This document shows positions 1 to 11,270 of a stretch of DNA of 64,000 nucleotides, one piece after another (position 1 is the first letter of the stretch; every line of letters starts with the position of its first letter). This DNA comes from Ciona intestinalis (lineage: Eukaryota > Chordata > Ascidiacea > Phlebobranchia > Cionidae), in NCBI RefSeq assembly GCF_000224145.3, contig NC_020173.2, positions 5,078,270 to 5,142,269 of the forward strand, in the 5' to 3' direction. Below the pieces are notes generated by a model, which was not told where the DNA came from, searched no databases, and saw only the letters and a program-made list of their open reading frames with translations. Made by a program: the position numbers and the translations under genes.

Positions 1-3000
1 AGTCCGAAGTGGGAAATTCTCCTCGAAATTTTGGATGAAATTCGTGAAGCTAATAAACAAACAGAGAAAACAGAACGTAAGTGATAGAATTAACCTGTCT
101 ATGCGATAAGTTTATAATAATACCATTTTCTACCCTTCTACGGCCATTTGTACTTAGTCCTAACACCTAGAGTAATAAACATACTGTAACTTATTCATCC
201 TCATGTGGCTGGAAAGCGACAGTCGTTATAACACAGGTGTTCTGTTTCATACACCTCATGCCAGCTTACGAGTTATGGATGTATTTTTTTCTATTTTTAT
301 GTATGGCTGTCTTTGGCTGATAACTTGAATAACCCATTAGGTGCCGGATGAATACTATAAAAGGCATATGCAACTTTTTATTGGCATAATTGTCTTATTA
401 TTATCCAGTTGGAGAGGGTAAAGTTCTGATATGTGTAAGTGAGATGAGAGGAATCTACATGATCCGAGATTTCCTCAAGTTTGGAACACGAGCAGCTTTG
501 TTGAGGATTTACAACAAAGCGTTTAAGAAGTCTCTGCTTATCCCAACTGATGAGGGAAACACCAAAGGTATGAACCACTGGTATAATCTAAATCTGCTTG
601 GTAAAAACTTTGTTTTGTTTGAATTTCTTTTTATGATTTTTGCTGTTTTAAACAAAAGAAACATGTTTTTTTTTGTGTTAGCTATAGAATAATAAGTACA
701 TTTTGTCAAACTTTACTTTTTAATGTTTACAAATTAATGTAGTGCAGAAAAACCTGCCTTCCCTGCCACCCCAGGTTTGACGCCTATGCCTGGATCGGAG
801 TTTGGTAAGAATTACAGTAGTTTTAAAGTCTATTTATGAAACAGATGATCTGTTAAAAAAGAAGAAAAAGTCGAGTGAGATCCCAACTCCTCCAGACTCG
901 TGTGAGGACATCTTCCCTAACTCCAAAGATGATAGGAAGACTTTAGAAGAGAATGAAGAGATTGATGCGATCCGATACCGGAGAATGAAAGTCCTTGATT
1001 CCCCGGAAACCCATCTTCACGCTCTTCACGGGAATCCTGATCCTTACATCTTGTCTCGAGCGTTAGAAGAGATACAACCAAGGTCAGAACTAAAAGTTTA
1101 AATTTAACTTTTGTTTCAAGTAACTCAAAGTTACCGATTTTGTAAAATTGGTCAAAGAATATATTATTTGCGGGTGGCTAGGTGGTTCTTTGTCAAGGGC
1201 CAGAATTGGCCAATTACCCTAAAAATCATTTTCTGTACACCCTAAATAGTGTCGTCGACTGTATGTGTTGCCCCACCAGGTGGGTATAATTAAGGGGAGG
1301 AGGAAGGTTTCAGGGGGTTCGACTTACCCATTTAAAAACAATCATAAAAGATGAAAGTATATAATAAAAAAACAAAAAGTTTAATTTAGCCCTCCCCCCC
1401 CCCTTCATTTTTTTCACTTCCCCACTGCTTACATTCATTCAATCTCCAGATATGTGATCTTATACGACTCTAGCATCCACTTTGTTCGTCAGCTTGAGGT
1501 GTACAAAGCATGTCGGCCAGGAATTCCCCTTCGTGTATATTTCCTAACTTTCCAATCCTCAGCGGAAGAACAAGTTTATTTAACATCTTTACGAAGAGAG
1601 AAAGAAGCTTTTCATTCTCTCATCCAAGAAAAAGCGGTTAGTTTATTTACAATAATTAAAATTTGTTTTAAGCAGCATCTAGTACTAATTTTTTAACTGG
1701 CCAATATGTCAAAATAATTTTTAGGCCTATTCAATTTTTTTCATTCAAAAAATTGAACCTCATTAAACTTTAAATATAAATGGATTTCATATCAATTTTT
1801 TTCTCAAAAACTTCCGGTTGTTACCCAATATTAATTTATCTGCAGACAATGGTAATCCCAAAAGAGAGAGAAGGGAAAAACAAGGACGATCCTCAGTTTG
1901 AAAGAAACGTGAAACCAGCGTATGAAATAAACTCTCGTAAAGCTGGAGGACAAGGGTGAGAAGTTATAGATATTCCGATATTTAGGATCTGGTGCTATGA
2001 CATAAATAACAGACAAAAATCCAGTCTAAATTGTATAATATATGAGATATATATATAGCTAAATGGGATCAGTAGTCTCTGCATTAGAAAAGTCATATTT
2101 GAATATTTTTTACTTATATATAGTGTTTTATATCCTAAAAAAATAGCCTGAAGTTTATTCAACTTTTAGTTTGGTGTCATAATAGTTGTGACAGATTACA
2201 ACAATTATTTGTGTTTCAAAGTTGAAGGTAATCCGCTATATTAACTGTTTTATTTTTTCCTCTTTTAAAATTTAATTTTTAAAGCAAATATAGTTTAAAT
2301 TCTTAGTATTTAGAATAGAACTTATTCTGTTCTATGTGGGTGACTCCTTTTTAATGTACTGGGATTTAAGCCATATTTGGTCCATTACCCCTGGAATATA
2401 ACTTACCGCAGAGTTTTAAATCATTTTATTTTCAGTGGTTTAGTTGAAGACAAGAAACAAACCATTGTTGTCGACATGCGAGAGTTCCGTAGCGAGCTTC
2501 CATCTTTGCTCCACAAGAGGGGGATAGAGATTGAACCGATAACGATTGAGGTAAATTTGATTTGTTGAAAAATTAAGATGTTTTATAAAAAAAAATTAAT
2601 TTTTTAGTTTAAAACTGCTCTTATGGTGTAGCAATAAAGTGCGAGGTATTGCAATAGAAGACAAAATTACCGTTGTATAATTTTTTAAATGCTCATTGTT
2701 TACTACCAAATAGGACGGGAAAATAGAATGAAAAGGTGTCCTGTCTTCCCCAACCCTACTGTATAAGTAATGAAAAGGTGTCCTATCTTTCCCCACCCTA
2801 CTAGTGCTATATTATATAACGTCAAGTACATTTTAAGGCCTAAAAAGTGTGAGAATTTTTAGGTTGGAGATTACATTTTGACGCCAAATATCTGCGTTGA
2901 ACGGAAGAGTTTAAGCGATCTGATTGGTTCGTTGGGCAGTGGTCGTCTCTATACACAATGTGTCGCCATGAGTCGGCATTATTCACAACCTATGTTGCTT

Positions 3001-4884
3001 ATTGAGTTCGATGCAAACAAAGCTTTCTCTTTCCAAGTAAGTCAACAGTGTTGCACAATTTTTAAGTTAACAGTGTTGCACAACTTAAAAAGTTAACAGT
3101 TGTTAGTGGAGTGGTCGTAAATAATAGGGGTGTAAAACCCATTTTTTTCATTAAATCCCCCTTTTTTACACATTCATTGATAGAGTAAGTATAATGAAAA
3201 TTAACTAAATACTAAAACAGAAAAAATACTCATTACTTTTTATAGTAAATTAAAAAAAAACACATGCAAAATGGAAAGTCAGGGTCCGAAACACACCCCT
3301 GGCCGCGACAATGCCAGTGTTGCACAATTTAAAAATTTTACCAATTCCTTTGTCCATATCCAGGCACGAGGAGTTGCAGGGGCAACACTGACATTGAAGG
3401 AACTTAACCAGAAGTTGACGTTACTTCTACTTCACTTTCCTAAGTTAAGACTAGCTTGGTGTTCCTCACCTTCTACAGCAGCTGAGTTGTTTCATGACCT
3501 CAAACTTACAAGGTGGATAAAAATCTTTTTTATAATTGTAAAATGTGGCAAAATGGTTTGCACGCCCGCCTCTAACCCAGACGCAAAGCTAATGGGTCCA
3601 CGGCTCGTCGCTACTACTACCGCCACAAAAAAATAACTTAACAGAAAGTAATATATATGGTAACTTGTAAGCGGGCAAGAGTTGTGTGAAGCAGCACACT
3701 TGTGTTATAAAGACTGTATTTTTCCGACCACAGGAGGATAAGCCAAGTTACATTCATTCATTTTTCCAGAGAGCAACCAGACCCAGAGAAAGCTGCTGCC
3801 ATTGGAGCATCAGAACCTGACGGATCATCAGATGAGAAATACAACACCGCCCCTTATGTGAGTTTCATATTAAATTATTATTTATGAAACTGTGTCCACA
3901 GTTTTCCCATCAATTGGGTTGTGCGAGCACCCCTGAGATTATATAGAGTAGACTAACTGTAATAACTCAGCATCCCCACACCCCCAAGGAACACATGTTT
4001 TACACAATAGCCATTTAGGGGGGCGAGAACCTTTAGTTAAAAAGCCCTGTTACTAAACTAAATTCTGCATCATCAAAAATCCTTTCTTTTTCCTCAGGAC
4101 TTTCTTCTCAAACTTCCAGGAATAAACAGCAAGAACTGTCGTAGCATTCTTCATCATGTGACTGATCTTCGTCATCTTTGTCGGCTCTCTGAGGAACAAC
4201 TGGAGGAACTTCTGTCGAGCAAGATCAACGCACGGCAGGTGACAATAGAAATCTTGTATTATTTTACACATAAGTAAATTTGGACTGGAAACACTGGTAA
4301 GAAGCTTTTTTTGACAGAATTGTAATTTTTTTTAATTTTTGCGTTTAGGTTACGAAAATGTTTATAACTGGATTAAGTATTTAAATAAGGTAACAACAAA
4401 GGCTAAAATGGTCGATTATTGGCCAAAAATTCACAGTTGCATAATTGAACTGATAAATTATGACAGTGAGCATGAGGTTTTTTAATGAGTTTACTTATGG
4501 TTGTGCAAAACATATTGTCTTGTTATTAAGTTAGAATAAATGTAAGTGCATAATGGGTCAAATCGTTGTTTACAATTGATTACGGCCTATTAGCCAAGCT
4601 CAGGATAAAATACTGGGGGGTGAAATGAATACCGTTAGCATACAATATCCCACATTTACTAATTATCAATCAACAACGCTATTTTAAAGTCGTGAGGATA
4701 CGGTTATATATTAATTTTTGTAAATAATTTTGTTTACCACCATTTTTTTAAACAGCTGTATGAGTTCTTGCACGAAAAATACGACGCCAGCACCTCAAAA
4801 AGTACGGACACCTCAGCGAAAATGAAATCTAAACGACCGTTTGGAGGCGGGAAGAAACCGTTCAACAAGTTCAAGAAAAAGTAA
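1..4884 (+). CDS. ERCC4: DNA repair endonuclease XPF, C-terminal part (5' truncated by window edge)
   Basis: XPF with ERCC1 makes the structure-specific nuclease that cuts 5' of lesions in nucleotide excision repair and interstrand crosslink repair. Predicted exons: 1-76, 409-567, 748-804, 845-1082, 1450-1636, 1846-1955, 2436-2550, 2863-3036, 3364-3512, 3770-3857, 4098-4238, 4756-4884. All phases agree and give 540 residues in the window. The exon at 2436 reads [20 protein letters not shown]. The next exon carries the active-site signature GDY...ERKSLSD (about 2866-2925), so the nuclease looks intact. The exons at 3770-4238 encode the tandem helix-hairpin-helix ([16 protein letters not shown]). 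The tail is strongly basic ([10 protein letters not shown]). The linker exon at 748 could instead begin at 775, in the same frame. The intron 805-844 is only 40 nt. The helicase-like N-terminal half lies outside the window. Confidence 0.95.
187..278 (+). repeat. SINE-like repeat, family A
   Basis: In an ERCC4 intron. It shares a block with many other places in this window: a CGACAGTCGTTATAACAC-like core, then TGTTCTGTTTCATACACCTC, then GCTTACGAGTTAT. Other copies lie near 3655, 6310, 7805, 16685, 46110, 46260, 48575, 59615 and 62965. It may belong to a composite SINE known from Ciona, but the name cannot be checked here. Confidence 0.6.
1168..1300. repeat. Degraded SINE-like fragment, family B (possible)
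   Basis: In an ERCC4 intron. A short stretch (GCCAGAATTGGCCAATTACCC) resembles the body of the tRNA-derived SINE seen complete at 50885-51064. The rest is too diverged to align by eye. A poly-C run follows near 1386-1402. Confidence 0.3.
2336..2396. repeat. SINE fragment, family B
   Basis: Intronic fragment reading GGGTGACTCC...TTTAAGCCATATTTGGTCCATTACCCC. It matches the non-tRNA end of the SINE at 50885-51064. Confidence 0.5.
2668..2804 (+). mobile_element. MITE, 5'-truncated, with duplicated 3' tail
   Basis: Member of the roughly 190-bp inverted-repeat MITE found throughout this window. Typical ends are TAGTAGGGTGGGGAAGATGG and its reverse complement. Here only the right two thirds remain, and the last 40 or so bases (GAAAAGGTGTCC...CCACCCTACT) occur twice in tandem. 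Lies in the ERCC4 intron between exons 2436 and 2863. Confidence 0.8.
3655..3757 (-). repeat. SINE-like repeat, family A
   Basis: Reverse-oriented copy in an ERCC4 intron: GTAAGCGGGCAAGAG, CACACTTGTGTTATAAAGAC, then GAGGATAAGCCAAGTTACAT. Confidence 0.5.
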
Positions 4885-5130
4885 AGCGGACGGTCATATT
4901 TTGTGCGGTATTTCCCCTTTCCGATGTGCAATTTCTACATTTAAATTATTTTCTAATACAACTTATAAGCACTGTACGTGCGTTGCGTTAAATTTTCAGA
5001 TCAAAATGACGATGCGACTCTATGGTCAGCAATCAACGCGCGCTCGACCGACCGTATGAGGCCTATATGCATTGTCCGTCACGAAAACAATTGTCGCTTC
5101 ATAATAGCTCGTGTTTTTCGGGTCAAAGCA
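4885..5130. other. Tail-to-tail intergenic gap, ERCC4 and CIMIP2-like gene
   Basis: Only 246 bp separate the two convergent stop codons. I see no AATAAA or ATTAAA hexamer on either strand here, so the 3' ends must use variant signals or overlap the neighbouring gene. Confidence 0.6.
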
Positions 5131-7152
5131 TCAGAAAAGCGACACCGCACCTCCCCACGTTGCGCTTCGTTCTACGCCGACCTCCTTTGCATTATAAGTA
5201 AGCATCCCGAACGTTGAACCGTATCGGAACTTTAATCCTGGAAAGCAAAAGACGGCATTGTTTATCTGGATGAAATGAGCCAGATGAGCCGTTAAAAGAA
5301 TATTTTCATTATGCCTGGTATAGCAGAAGTAACAGAACATTGATTGTTCTGACCTGGACCGCTTCTGAGAAGACCTAGGTTTCAGTAACTGATAGCACAA
5401 GGAAAGAAACGTATTCATGCTCACTACGGGTTAAGGGTCAAACCCTACCGGTAGGTACCATAGACAGAAGGTCAAAAGAATCAGTTAAACAGCAGTGTAT
5501 TAAATAGGATATATCATCGATGTTGTTGTAAGGTTAAAGGGTTAAATATACTTAACAGAAACACTTGTTAAGTATATATTTTCCCGAATATGGGTCACGT
5601 TTTCTGACATTGCTATAATCAAGCAGTTTTATTCTAAATTTTTAATGTTTTAAATCAAACAGATACTTTGGCTTTGGGCTAATTATTTTAGTTTAAACAG
5701 TAGGGTGGGGTGGACGGGACACCTTCCGCACATAATATCCTGATGGTGTTTTGAACATTTAACGTCGGTCTATACAAGAGTCGTGAGGGTACGGATTTAT
5801 AATTCTTTAAATGTTCTTTGTTTACTACCAAATGGGACGAGAAAAAAGAATGAAAAGTGTCCCATCTTACCCCAACCTATTATATTGCTTTTCCTATATG
5901 CCCAACCCTTACCTGGAACGTATCCCATAAATTTTGGCAGTAGACCTGACTTTATGTGATAGATATTCGTGTTCTTGTGGTCAAGGGCTGTCCGCCTGTA
6001 GAAGTCGTAATCTTGTATAGTTCGCATGCCAGGAACTGGCGTGCTCACCCAAGGTACAACTCCCGGGGTTGGAATGTTTGAATGTAATGAACTGCGCGAC
6101 TGGAATAGCAAGATTGTCAAAATTAAAGAAAATGGTTTTATGGATTTTTGACAAAGTTTGAAATAGCAACACTTTAAAAATCAGCCCGAAGTGTCTTATA
6201 TGTTAGCTGTTATAGGTAAAAATTAGATCCGCACAGCAAATTCCACTGTCATGTCCGCCACGACGATGCTAAATAGCCAAGTTTTAAAGTTAATTTGCTT
6301 TTTCCAGCAACTGGGTACCCACTAACCCACAAAGTTACATACGTGGTAATTCTTAAGCTGACATGAGGTGTATGAAACAAAACGCCCGTGTTATTTGTAA
6401 CGATTGTCAGCACCATCAAGCAAATTTAATTCATTTAACTCTACAGAGATTACGAAACTCTTACAATACCATGTTTACGCTTACCGTTTTTTCTCTGTTT
6501 AATTTTCCCGACCCAGTAGATTTTACACTGTGGTATGAATGCGTTACTCGACTCGCGGGTGCTGAAAACGCTCTTCTTGCGTCACTGTCGGCCACGGACG
6601 TCACGAATTTCTTTGTATCTGCTTCGTAGGTGGCCCTGGGCTTGTTCTGTGTCTCTGTTTTGTGAACAAGCAGTAAAAAGTTTCACAAAAGGCGGCTGTT
6701 TTAACTCGAAACCAAAACGTCACGGGTTATGTTTACAGAACTAACTGAGGAATTATTACACTGCCACTAAGCTAATACTAATGTACAATGTAACCTATTG
6801 GTTGGTATGTATTTTAAACGCATTTTTGGTTTCATGGCGCAGTATTTTTACGCTATAGAATGATTCAAAATAGCTTAAAGCGGCCCTTCAATTCAAAATG
6901 TAGCCCAACTTAGCCCACCAATACGTTTTACAAATCTACATAAATCATTTTACCATTTTTTTACATGTTTTTATTTCACTTACCAAACATTTCTGTGCTT
7001 GAATAATAAAACGGGTGTTTGGGTATATAATGTCGAACTGGCGGTCTTCTGACCAGTGTACCCCCTCTTGACCAAACAGGTCGTTCGTTTTCCCTCAAAG
7101 GGCTCACTTCCGCGTCATTTATACCAGGTAAAGCGTTTGAATTGGGAGCCAT
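5131..7152 (-). CDS. CIMIP2/FAM166-like ciliary microtubule inner protein
   Basis: Four exons with matching phases: 7152-6984 (ATG at 7152), 6654-6485, 6099-5913 and 5237-5131 (TGA), giving 210 residues. The recognisable part spans the last splice junction: GLLPKFMGYVPG + LKFRYGSTFGMLTYNA. This matches the C-terminal signature of the FAM166/CIMIP2 (UPF0605) family, LLPxYxGYVPGxKFxFGxTFG. Family members sit inside the doublet microtubules of motile cilia and sperm tails. The N-terminal half is rich in Ser, Arg and Pro (RRPPVRHYIPKHPFYYSS) and has no motif I can name. There is no signal peptide or membrane segment. A MITE lies in the last intron and a family A SINE in the intron before it. The last two exons are secure; the first two rest on frame, phase and splice sites. 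Confidence 0.72.
5699..5882 (+). mobile_element. MITE, near full length
   Basis: Starts AGTAGGGTGGGGTGGACGGG and ends GTGTCCCATCTTACCCC plus an AACCTATTATA-like end. The internal ATCCTGATGGTGTTTTGAAC and GTTTACTACCAAATGGGACG blocks are typical of the family. Lies in the last intron of the CIMIP2-like gene, on the opposite strand. Confidence 0.85.
6310..6445 (-). repeat. SINE-like repeat, family A
   Basis: Reverse-oriented: ACCCACAAAGTTACATACGT, GAGGTGTATGAAACAAAACG, CCCGTGTTATTTGTAACGAT. This copy keeps the GGGTACCCACTAACCCAC end that most copies lack. Lies in an intron of the CIMIP2-like gene. Confidence 0.6.
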
Positions 7153-7804
7153 ATCGTGTTTATGGGTAAAACTACTGCTTTTGCTACACAGTTTCTCTGT
7201 TTATAAAGTAAAATATAGTAAATGGCATAATTATTACAATTTCCGGTAATTATGACGTAACAAGCCCTATACCTGTCATATATATGAAAGGTTTTCAAAT
7301 TCATATTTATTTCTGTCGTTTACTAGCTTTTCTGTATTAAGCTAATAATATCGTCCACAATTTCCTAGACTTATTACGAGGCCTACATTACAAAACACTC
7401 TTGAAACTTATCTTTTACGTTATCACAGTGTGGTAAAAATCATAAAAACACTCTCGAATTTCAAGTGTCCGTCCTTCTGCCGAATACCGGTCTGATATTC
7501 ACTATGCTTGTTTCGAGTGCCACAGAAGCGCTTTACAACAAAAGAAATTCGTAACAATAGTCAGTATTGTGGCGGGGATGCTGGCACGTGACAGTTACTT
7601 GGCAACGTGACGTGTCTGCTACTTCAAACTAGAACGTTAAACAATCAAGTTATAATTATACAGTCAGTTAATTATTACACCTTTTTCACAAAACGAATAT
7701 TTTTTCTTGTAATATCGCCCTGTATAACTCTATACAAATGACATTTTTTTGCTTATTGCACACAAAGAGAGATATAAAAGAATTTACTTTAGTTTTATCT
7801 TCGC

Positions 7805-7890
7805 GTGGCCGCAACGACAGTCATTACACGGGTTTTCTGTTTCATACCGCTCGTGCCCGCTTACGAGTTATCACATACGTAACTTAGTGG
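7805..7890 (+). repeat. SINE-like repeat, family A
   Basis: GCGTGGCCGCAACGACAGTC, ATTACACGGGTTTTCTGTTT and GCCCGCTTACGAGTTATCAC blocks in forward order. Confidence 0.6.
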
Positions 7891-8201
7891 ATGATTCAGT
7901 TGTGTTTTTTTTTAATGTAGATTGAAAATTTAGATTTTTGACAAATCATAAGGTACCACTGGGTTGTATCAATTTGTTTCATGCTACTATAGTAACCTAA
8001 TACATTTATGAAAAAATACATTTTTATTAAAGTTGTATAAACGTAGACTACAACTCAACCTGATACATTAGCGACTTCGAAATAATCTGAAAGATTTGTT
8101 TCCAAGATGTAATCGTACCTGGACAAGCTTGTTGTGTAAACATATGGGATTTTATTTCACGAGTTTTGTTCTATAGTCTAATCGAAAGAAATGTGGTAAC
8201 A

Positions 8202-8390
8202 TAGTAGGATGGGGCAAGACGGAACACATTTTTATTCTTTTTGTCCCATTTGGTAGTAAACAAAGAACGTTCAAAGAATTACAAATGCCTACCCTCACGA
8301 CTCTCATAGATCGCTGTTACTTGTTTAAAACATGATCAAGATATTTGGATATCATGTGCTAAAGGTGTCTCACCTTACCCCACAGTACTA
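8202..8390 (-). mobile_element. MITE, near full length, reverse
   Basis: Begins TAGTAGGATGGGGCAAGACG and ends CTTACCCCACAGTACTA. Internal CCCATTTGGTAGTAAACAAA and GATCAAGATATTTGGATATC blocks are in reverse order relative to the copy at 5699. Confidence 0.88.
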
Positions 8391-8669
8391 TTTTAGAATA
8401 AATCGTAAAAACGCTTTGTCAAACCACTATCAAAACGTTTATGATGTAGTGTATAAAAACCTCTGTATGAATGGTGAGAAAATCCATTCAAATTTCCACA
8501 AATCATTTACGCATAAAATTTAAATCCGATTTTGAAGTAAAATCGATGACCAGTGGCCAGTCAGCGTTTTGTCACCGCAGGTGTTCATTATAACCTCTTT
8601 ATGACGTCATATAGAGCGGTTCATAACAATGAAAATGAAGACGGGCGATTTTTTTATATATCCCTTCGT

Positions 8670-8730
8670 ATGACGTGTTGTTCCCGCTTATTACTGGTTG
8701 GGCTTTTGTGGTTTTTGGTACACAGAGAAA
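8670..8730 (+). other. Candidate signal-peptide exon (possible alternative first exon)
   Basis: ATG followed by a short hydrophobic reading frame (MTCCSRLLLVGLLWFLVHRE) and a consensus donor GTAAGT after one extra A. The length and phase are the same as at the end of the first exon of the next gene (9364-9397), so it could splice in frame to 9601. No downstream evidence distinguishes this from chance. Confidence 0.2.
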
Positions 8731-9363
8731 GTAAGTAAAATAATAAAGCCAGCATATGCGTAAGTCAGTTCAGTTGATTTGAGAGATGTTAGAACAAGTT
8801 CTATTTGTTTTCAATGCTTTTTGATAATATTTTCCTATGGCGGACATTTAAGACAACACGTACGCAAATGAAAATAAAGAAAGCATATTGGTCGTGAAAT
8901 TAAAAACTTAGCTCTTAAAGCAACCTGCGCAAATAAATTCGCATTTGCTTTGCTATATCAGGCGCTTTTTATTTGCCCTGTCGTGTTATTAGGCGCATTT
9001 ACACGCATCCCTTAGCGACGTGTACGTGTGTTTGTTTGGCCTCTGTGTACTAACATTGGAAGCGGAGGCTATTAGTTCGTGTTGATGTACCCGTCTGCAC
9101 GGGGAGGGAAATTTTCATCGACATCTCTGTCGATATAAGGCAATTACCGCTTCTGTGCCTCAGCAGATTTAGTACAGAAAGCGAGAGAGGTATAGTTAAA
9201 GTTTTTACGATTTAAAACAGCTTTATATACATTAAAATAAGAGCTAAGCACAGTCGAGTATATAGTCTATATTTTCCATGCTTTTTACAGACATGTGGGC
9301 ATAAGTTTATAGGATATAACTGTGAAATAAGGAATAGGCTACTGAATATTTTCATAAATAAAG

Positions 9364-10773
9364 ATGACAACTGCTAGCGGATGGGCGTATTATTATAGTA
9401 AGTTACTTTTATTGTATTTTTTAAGAGTTTACAAAAAAATTCGACAAAAACTGGAAAATGTTTTTACAATAAAATAGTTACTAAGTTTGGTATAAAATTT
9501 TATCTCGTTTTTGAGTAATCTTACAATCATGTATTGACGTCAATTTACCCACAAAATGGTCACGAACAAGAAAATGAGCTCATTAATTATTCATTGCCAG
9601 AAATACGTTCCGGTGGCGACCACATGGACACGTTGAAGCTGTATAAAGATTATAAGGAATGTTGGGATAAACATCGGATCCCTGGTGAAACAAAACTGAA
9701 CGAGGTTTTGTGGGAAGACCCGTGGGTAAGAGGGGGTGAAATTTAATCAATTTTATCTATTCTGTATAGGTGAGGTCCTGTAGCGTTACTGGACGCCATG
9801 TGCGCGTCCTAGGATTTAGGCCAGACGAGTTGGTCCATTACCCCAAAACATAAGGTCGCGAAAAAATTCTATTGTTACCTTTGCATTAGAAAGCTTTGAC
9901 GATTTAGTATAACTGCTTATCCATCTTGAAGTAAATAACGAAGGGTGGGACAGTCCAAACCAATAATCATGTTAAACATCCGCAAATGGTGCGTATAGTA
10001 CTATGGAGAATGATGGGACACCTTTATTACATAATATCCGAATATACCTATCGTATTTTAAACAATGAACAACAATCTATATATGAGAGTCGTGAGGATA
10101 CGTTTTTTTTTAATTTTTGAAAGTTCTCTGTTTACTATTAAATGGGACAAGAAAATAGAATGAAATGTGTCCCGTCTTTCCCCACCCTACTATATATGCA
10201 GATAAGGTTTATTAAAATCTCCACAGTGGAAAATTCACAATCCTCTTCGAAGACCAAGGAAGTTACCGCCGATATATCGCAGTAGAGAGCGAAGTAGAAC
10301 AAAAACTACGTCTCCCACAAAGTCAGTTGATAGCAGAAGTACACTTGCTCCAATACCTGCAAGGAAAGGGTCAAAAGCAACGCAAAAGGTTAAATAAGAA
10401 AAGAAAGATATTTATATATTATGTAAAGATATTCCCTGATGCATCATGATGTCCGACAGCATGGCAAACAAAATGTCGCCACTTCATGATTACAAAAACA
10501 AACAATTGCTATAATATCTCTTTCATATTTTTTAAAGCATACACTGGCATTTATAATATAGTAAAAATTTTTTTAAAATAGGAATCGGATTCGGAACAAT
10601 CTTCGTCGGATTCCGAGTCCGAACCCGAGGATAATGTAAAACCAACAAAAGTCGTCAAATCTGAAAACAACTCCATTATTTTACCCTCCGTTGATATTGA
10701 ACCAGAAAAACAGAGTCGAGCTTCCAGTTCAGCGTCATTGTCTTCCGAATCGAGTCTGGATAGCGAAACTTGA
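9364..10773 (+). CDS. Unrecognised protein with basic middle and acidic Ser-rich tail
   Basis: Four exons with agreeing phases: 9364-9397, 9601-9725, 10227-10388 and 10582-10773 (TGA), giving 170 residues. Exon 1 reads MTTASGWAYYY. The next two are rich in Trp, Tyr, Lys and Arg (KLYKDYKECWDKHRIPGE, then WEDPWWKIHNPLRRPRKLPP). Next comes a Ser/Thr/Arg stretch (YRSRERSRTKTTSPTKS) and an acidic serine tail (ESDSEQSSSDSESEPED, later SSSASLSSESSLDSET). There is no signal peptide, membrane segment or known fold I can see. The acceptor at 9601 was chosen because it fits the phase and has a pyrimidine tract; 9571 would also fit the frame and add ten residues. The small basic Trp/Pro-rich style recalls ciliary microtubule-lumen proteins, but that is inference only. 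Confidence 0.68.
9760..9852. repeat. SINE fragment, family B
   Basis: TAGGTGAGGTCCTGTAGCGT ... GATTTAGGCC ... GGTCCATTACCCC, the non-tRNA part of the SINE at 50885-51064. Lies in an intron of the unknown gene. Confidence 0.5.
9994..10194 (+). mobile_element. MITE, near full length
   Basis: TAGTACTATGGAGAATGATG to CTTTCCCCACCCTACTATA. The left end is diverged; the right end and internal blocks are well kept. Intron of the unknown gene. Confidence 0.82.
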
Positions 10774-11190
10774 TTTAGACTATACTTAACAGTGGCGCAG
10801 CCAGAAAAAATGAGAGGGTCTTCACATTTTTTAATAATTTTTATTTTATTTTTTTAAAGGGGTCGCGATTTCTGAAACTTTTCCGACAGCGCCACTTGTT
10901 GTAAATATGTTAAACTAGTAACACACGATCTATACATATACCGCAACTTGTGTTGTAACAGTCTTGTTCAAACATGTTGTAGCGTTATAATAGCCAATAA
11001 GAACATGCTTGTCGCCGCAAAACCGATAAAAGTACATTTGTTAACTGAGTATATACAGTTGCGGGTAAAGAACCACACTGTTATATAACGTTGACTTATT
11101 TAAGCACTGTTATATAACATAGGGTTTTCCATAACCGTTTATAAACTTTATATTATACTGATGCCTTTGCAGAGTATTCACTTACAATTA

Positions 11191-11270
11191 TAGGTGCGTG
11201 GGGAAAGACGGGACAATCTAGGCACATAATGTTTAAATATCCTGGTGTCCCATCTTTCCCCACCCTAATA
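11191..11270 (+). mobile_element. MITE, internally deleted (about 80 bp)
   Basis: Both ends are present (TAGGTGCGTGGGGAAAGACG and GTGTCCCATCTTTCCCCACC), but the middle is reduced to GGCACATAATGTTTAAATAT. A deletion derivative of the 190-bp element. Confidence 0.8.

Larger units (their letters stand above)
7153..9363. other. Divergent intergenic region
   Basis: Separates the start of the CIMIP2-like gene (-) from the unknown gene (+), so it probably holds both promoters. Contents: a family A SINE (7805-7890), a MITE (8202-8390) and a short signal-peptide-like ORF with a good donor (8670-8730). I see no other supported gene or RNA. Confidence 0.5.
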
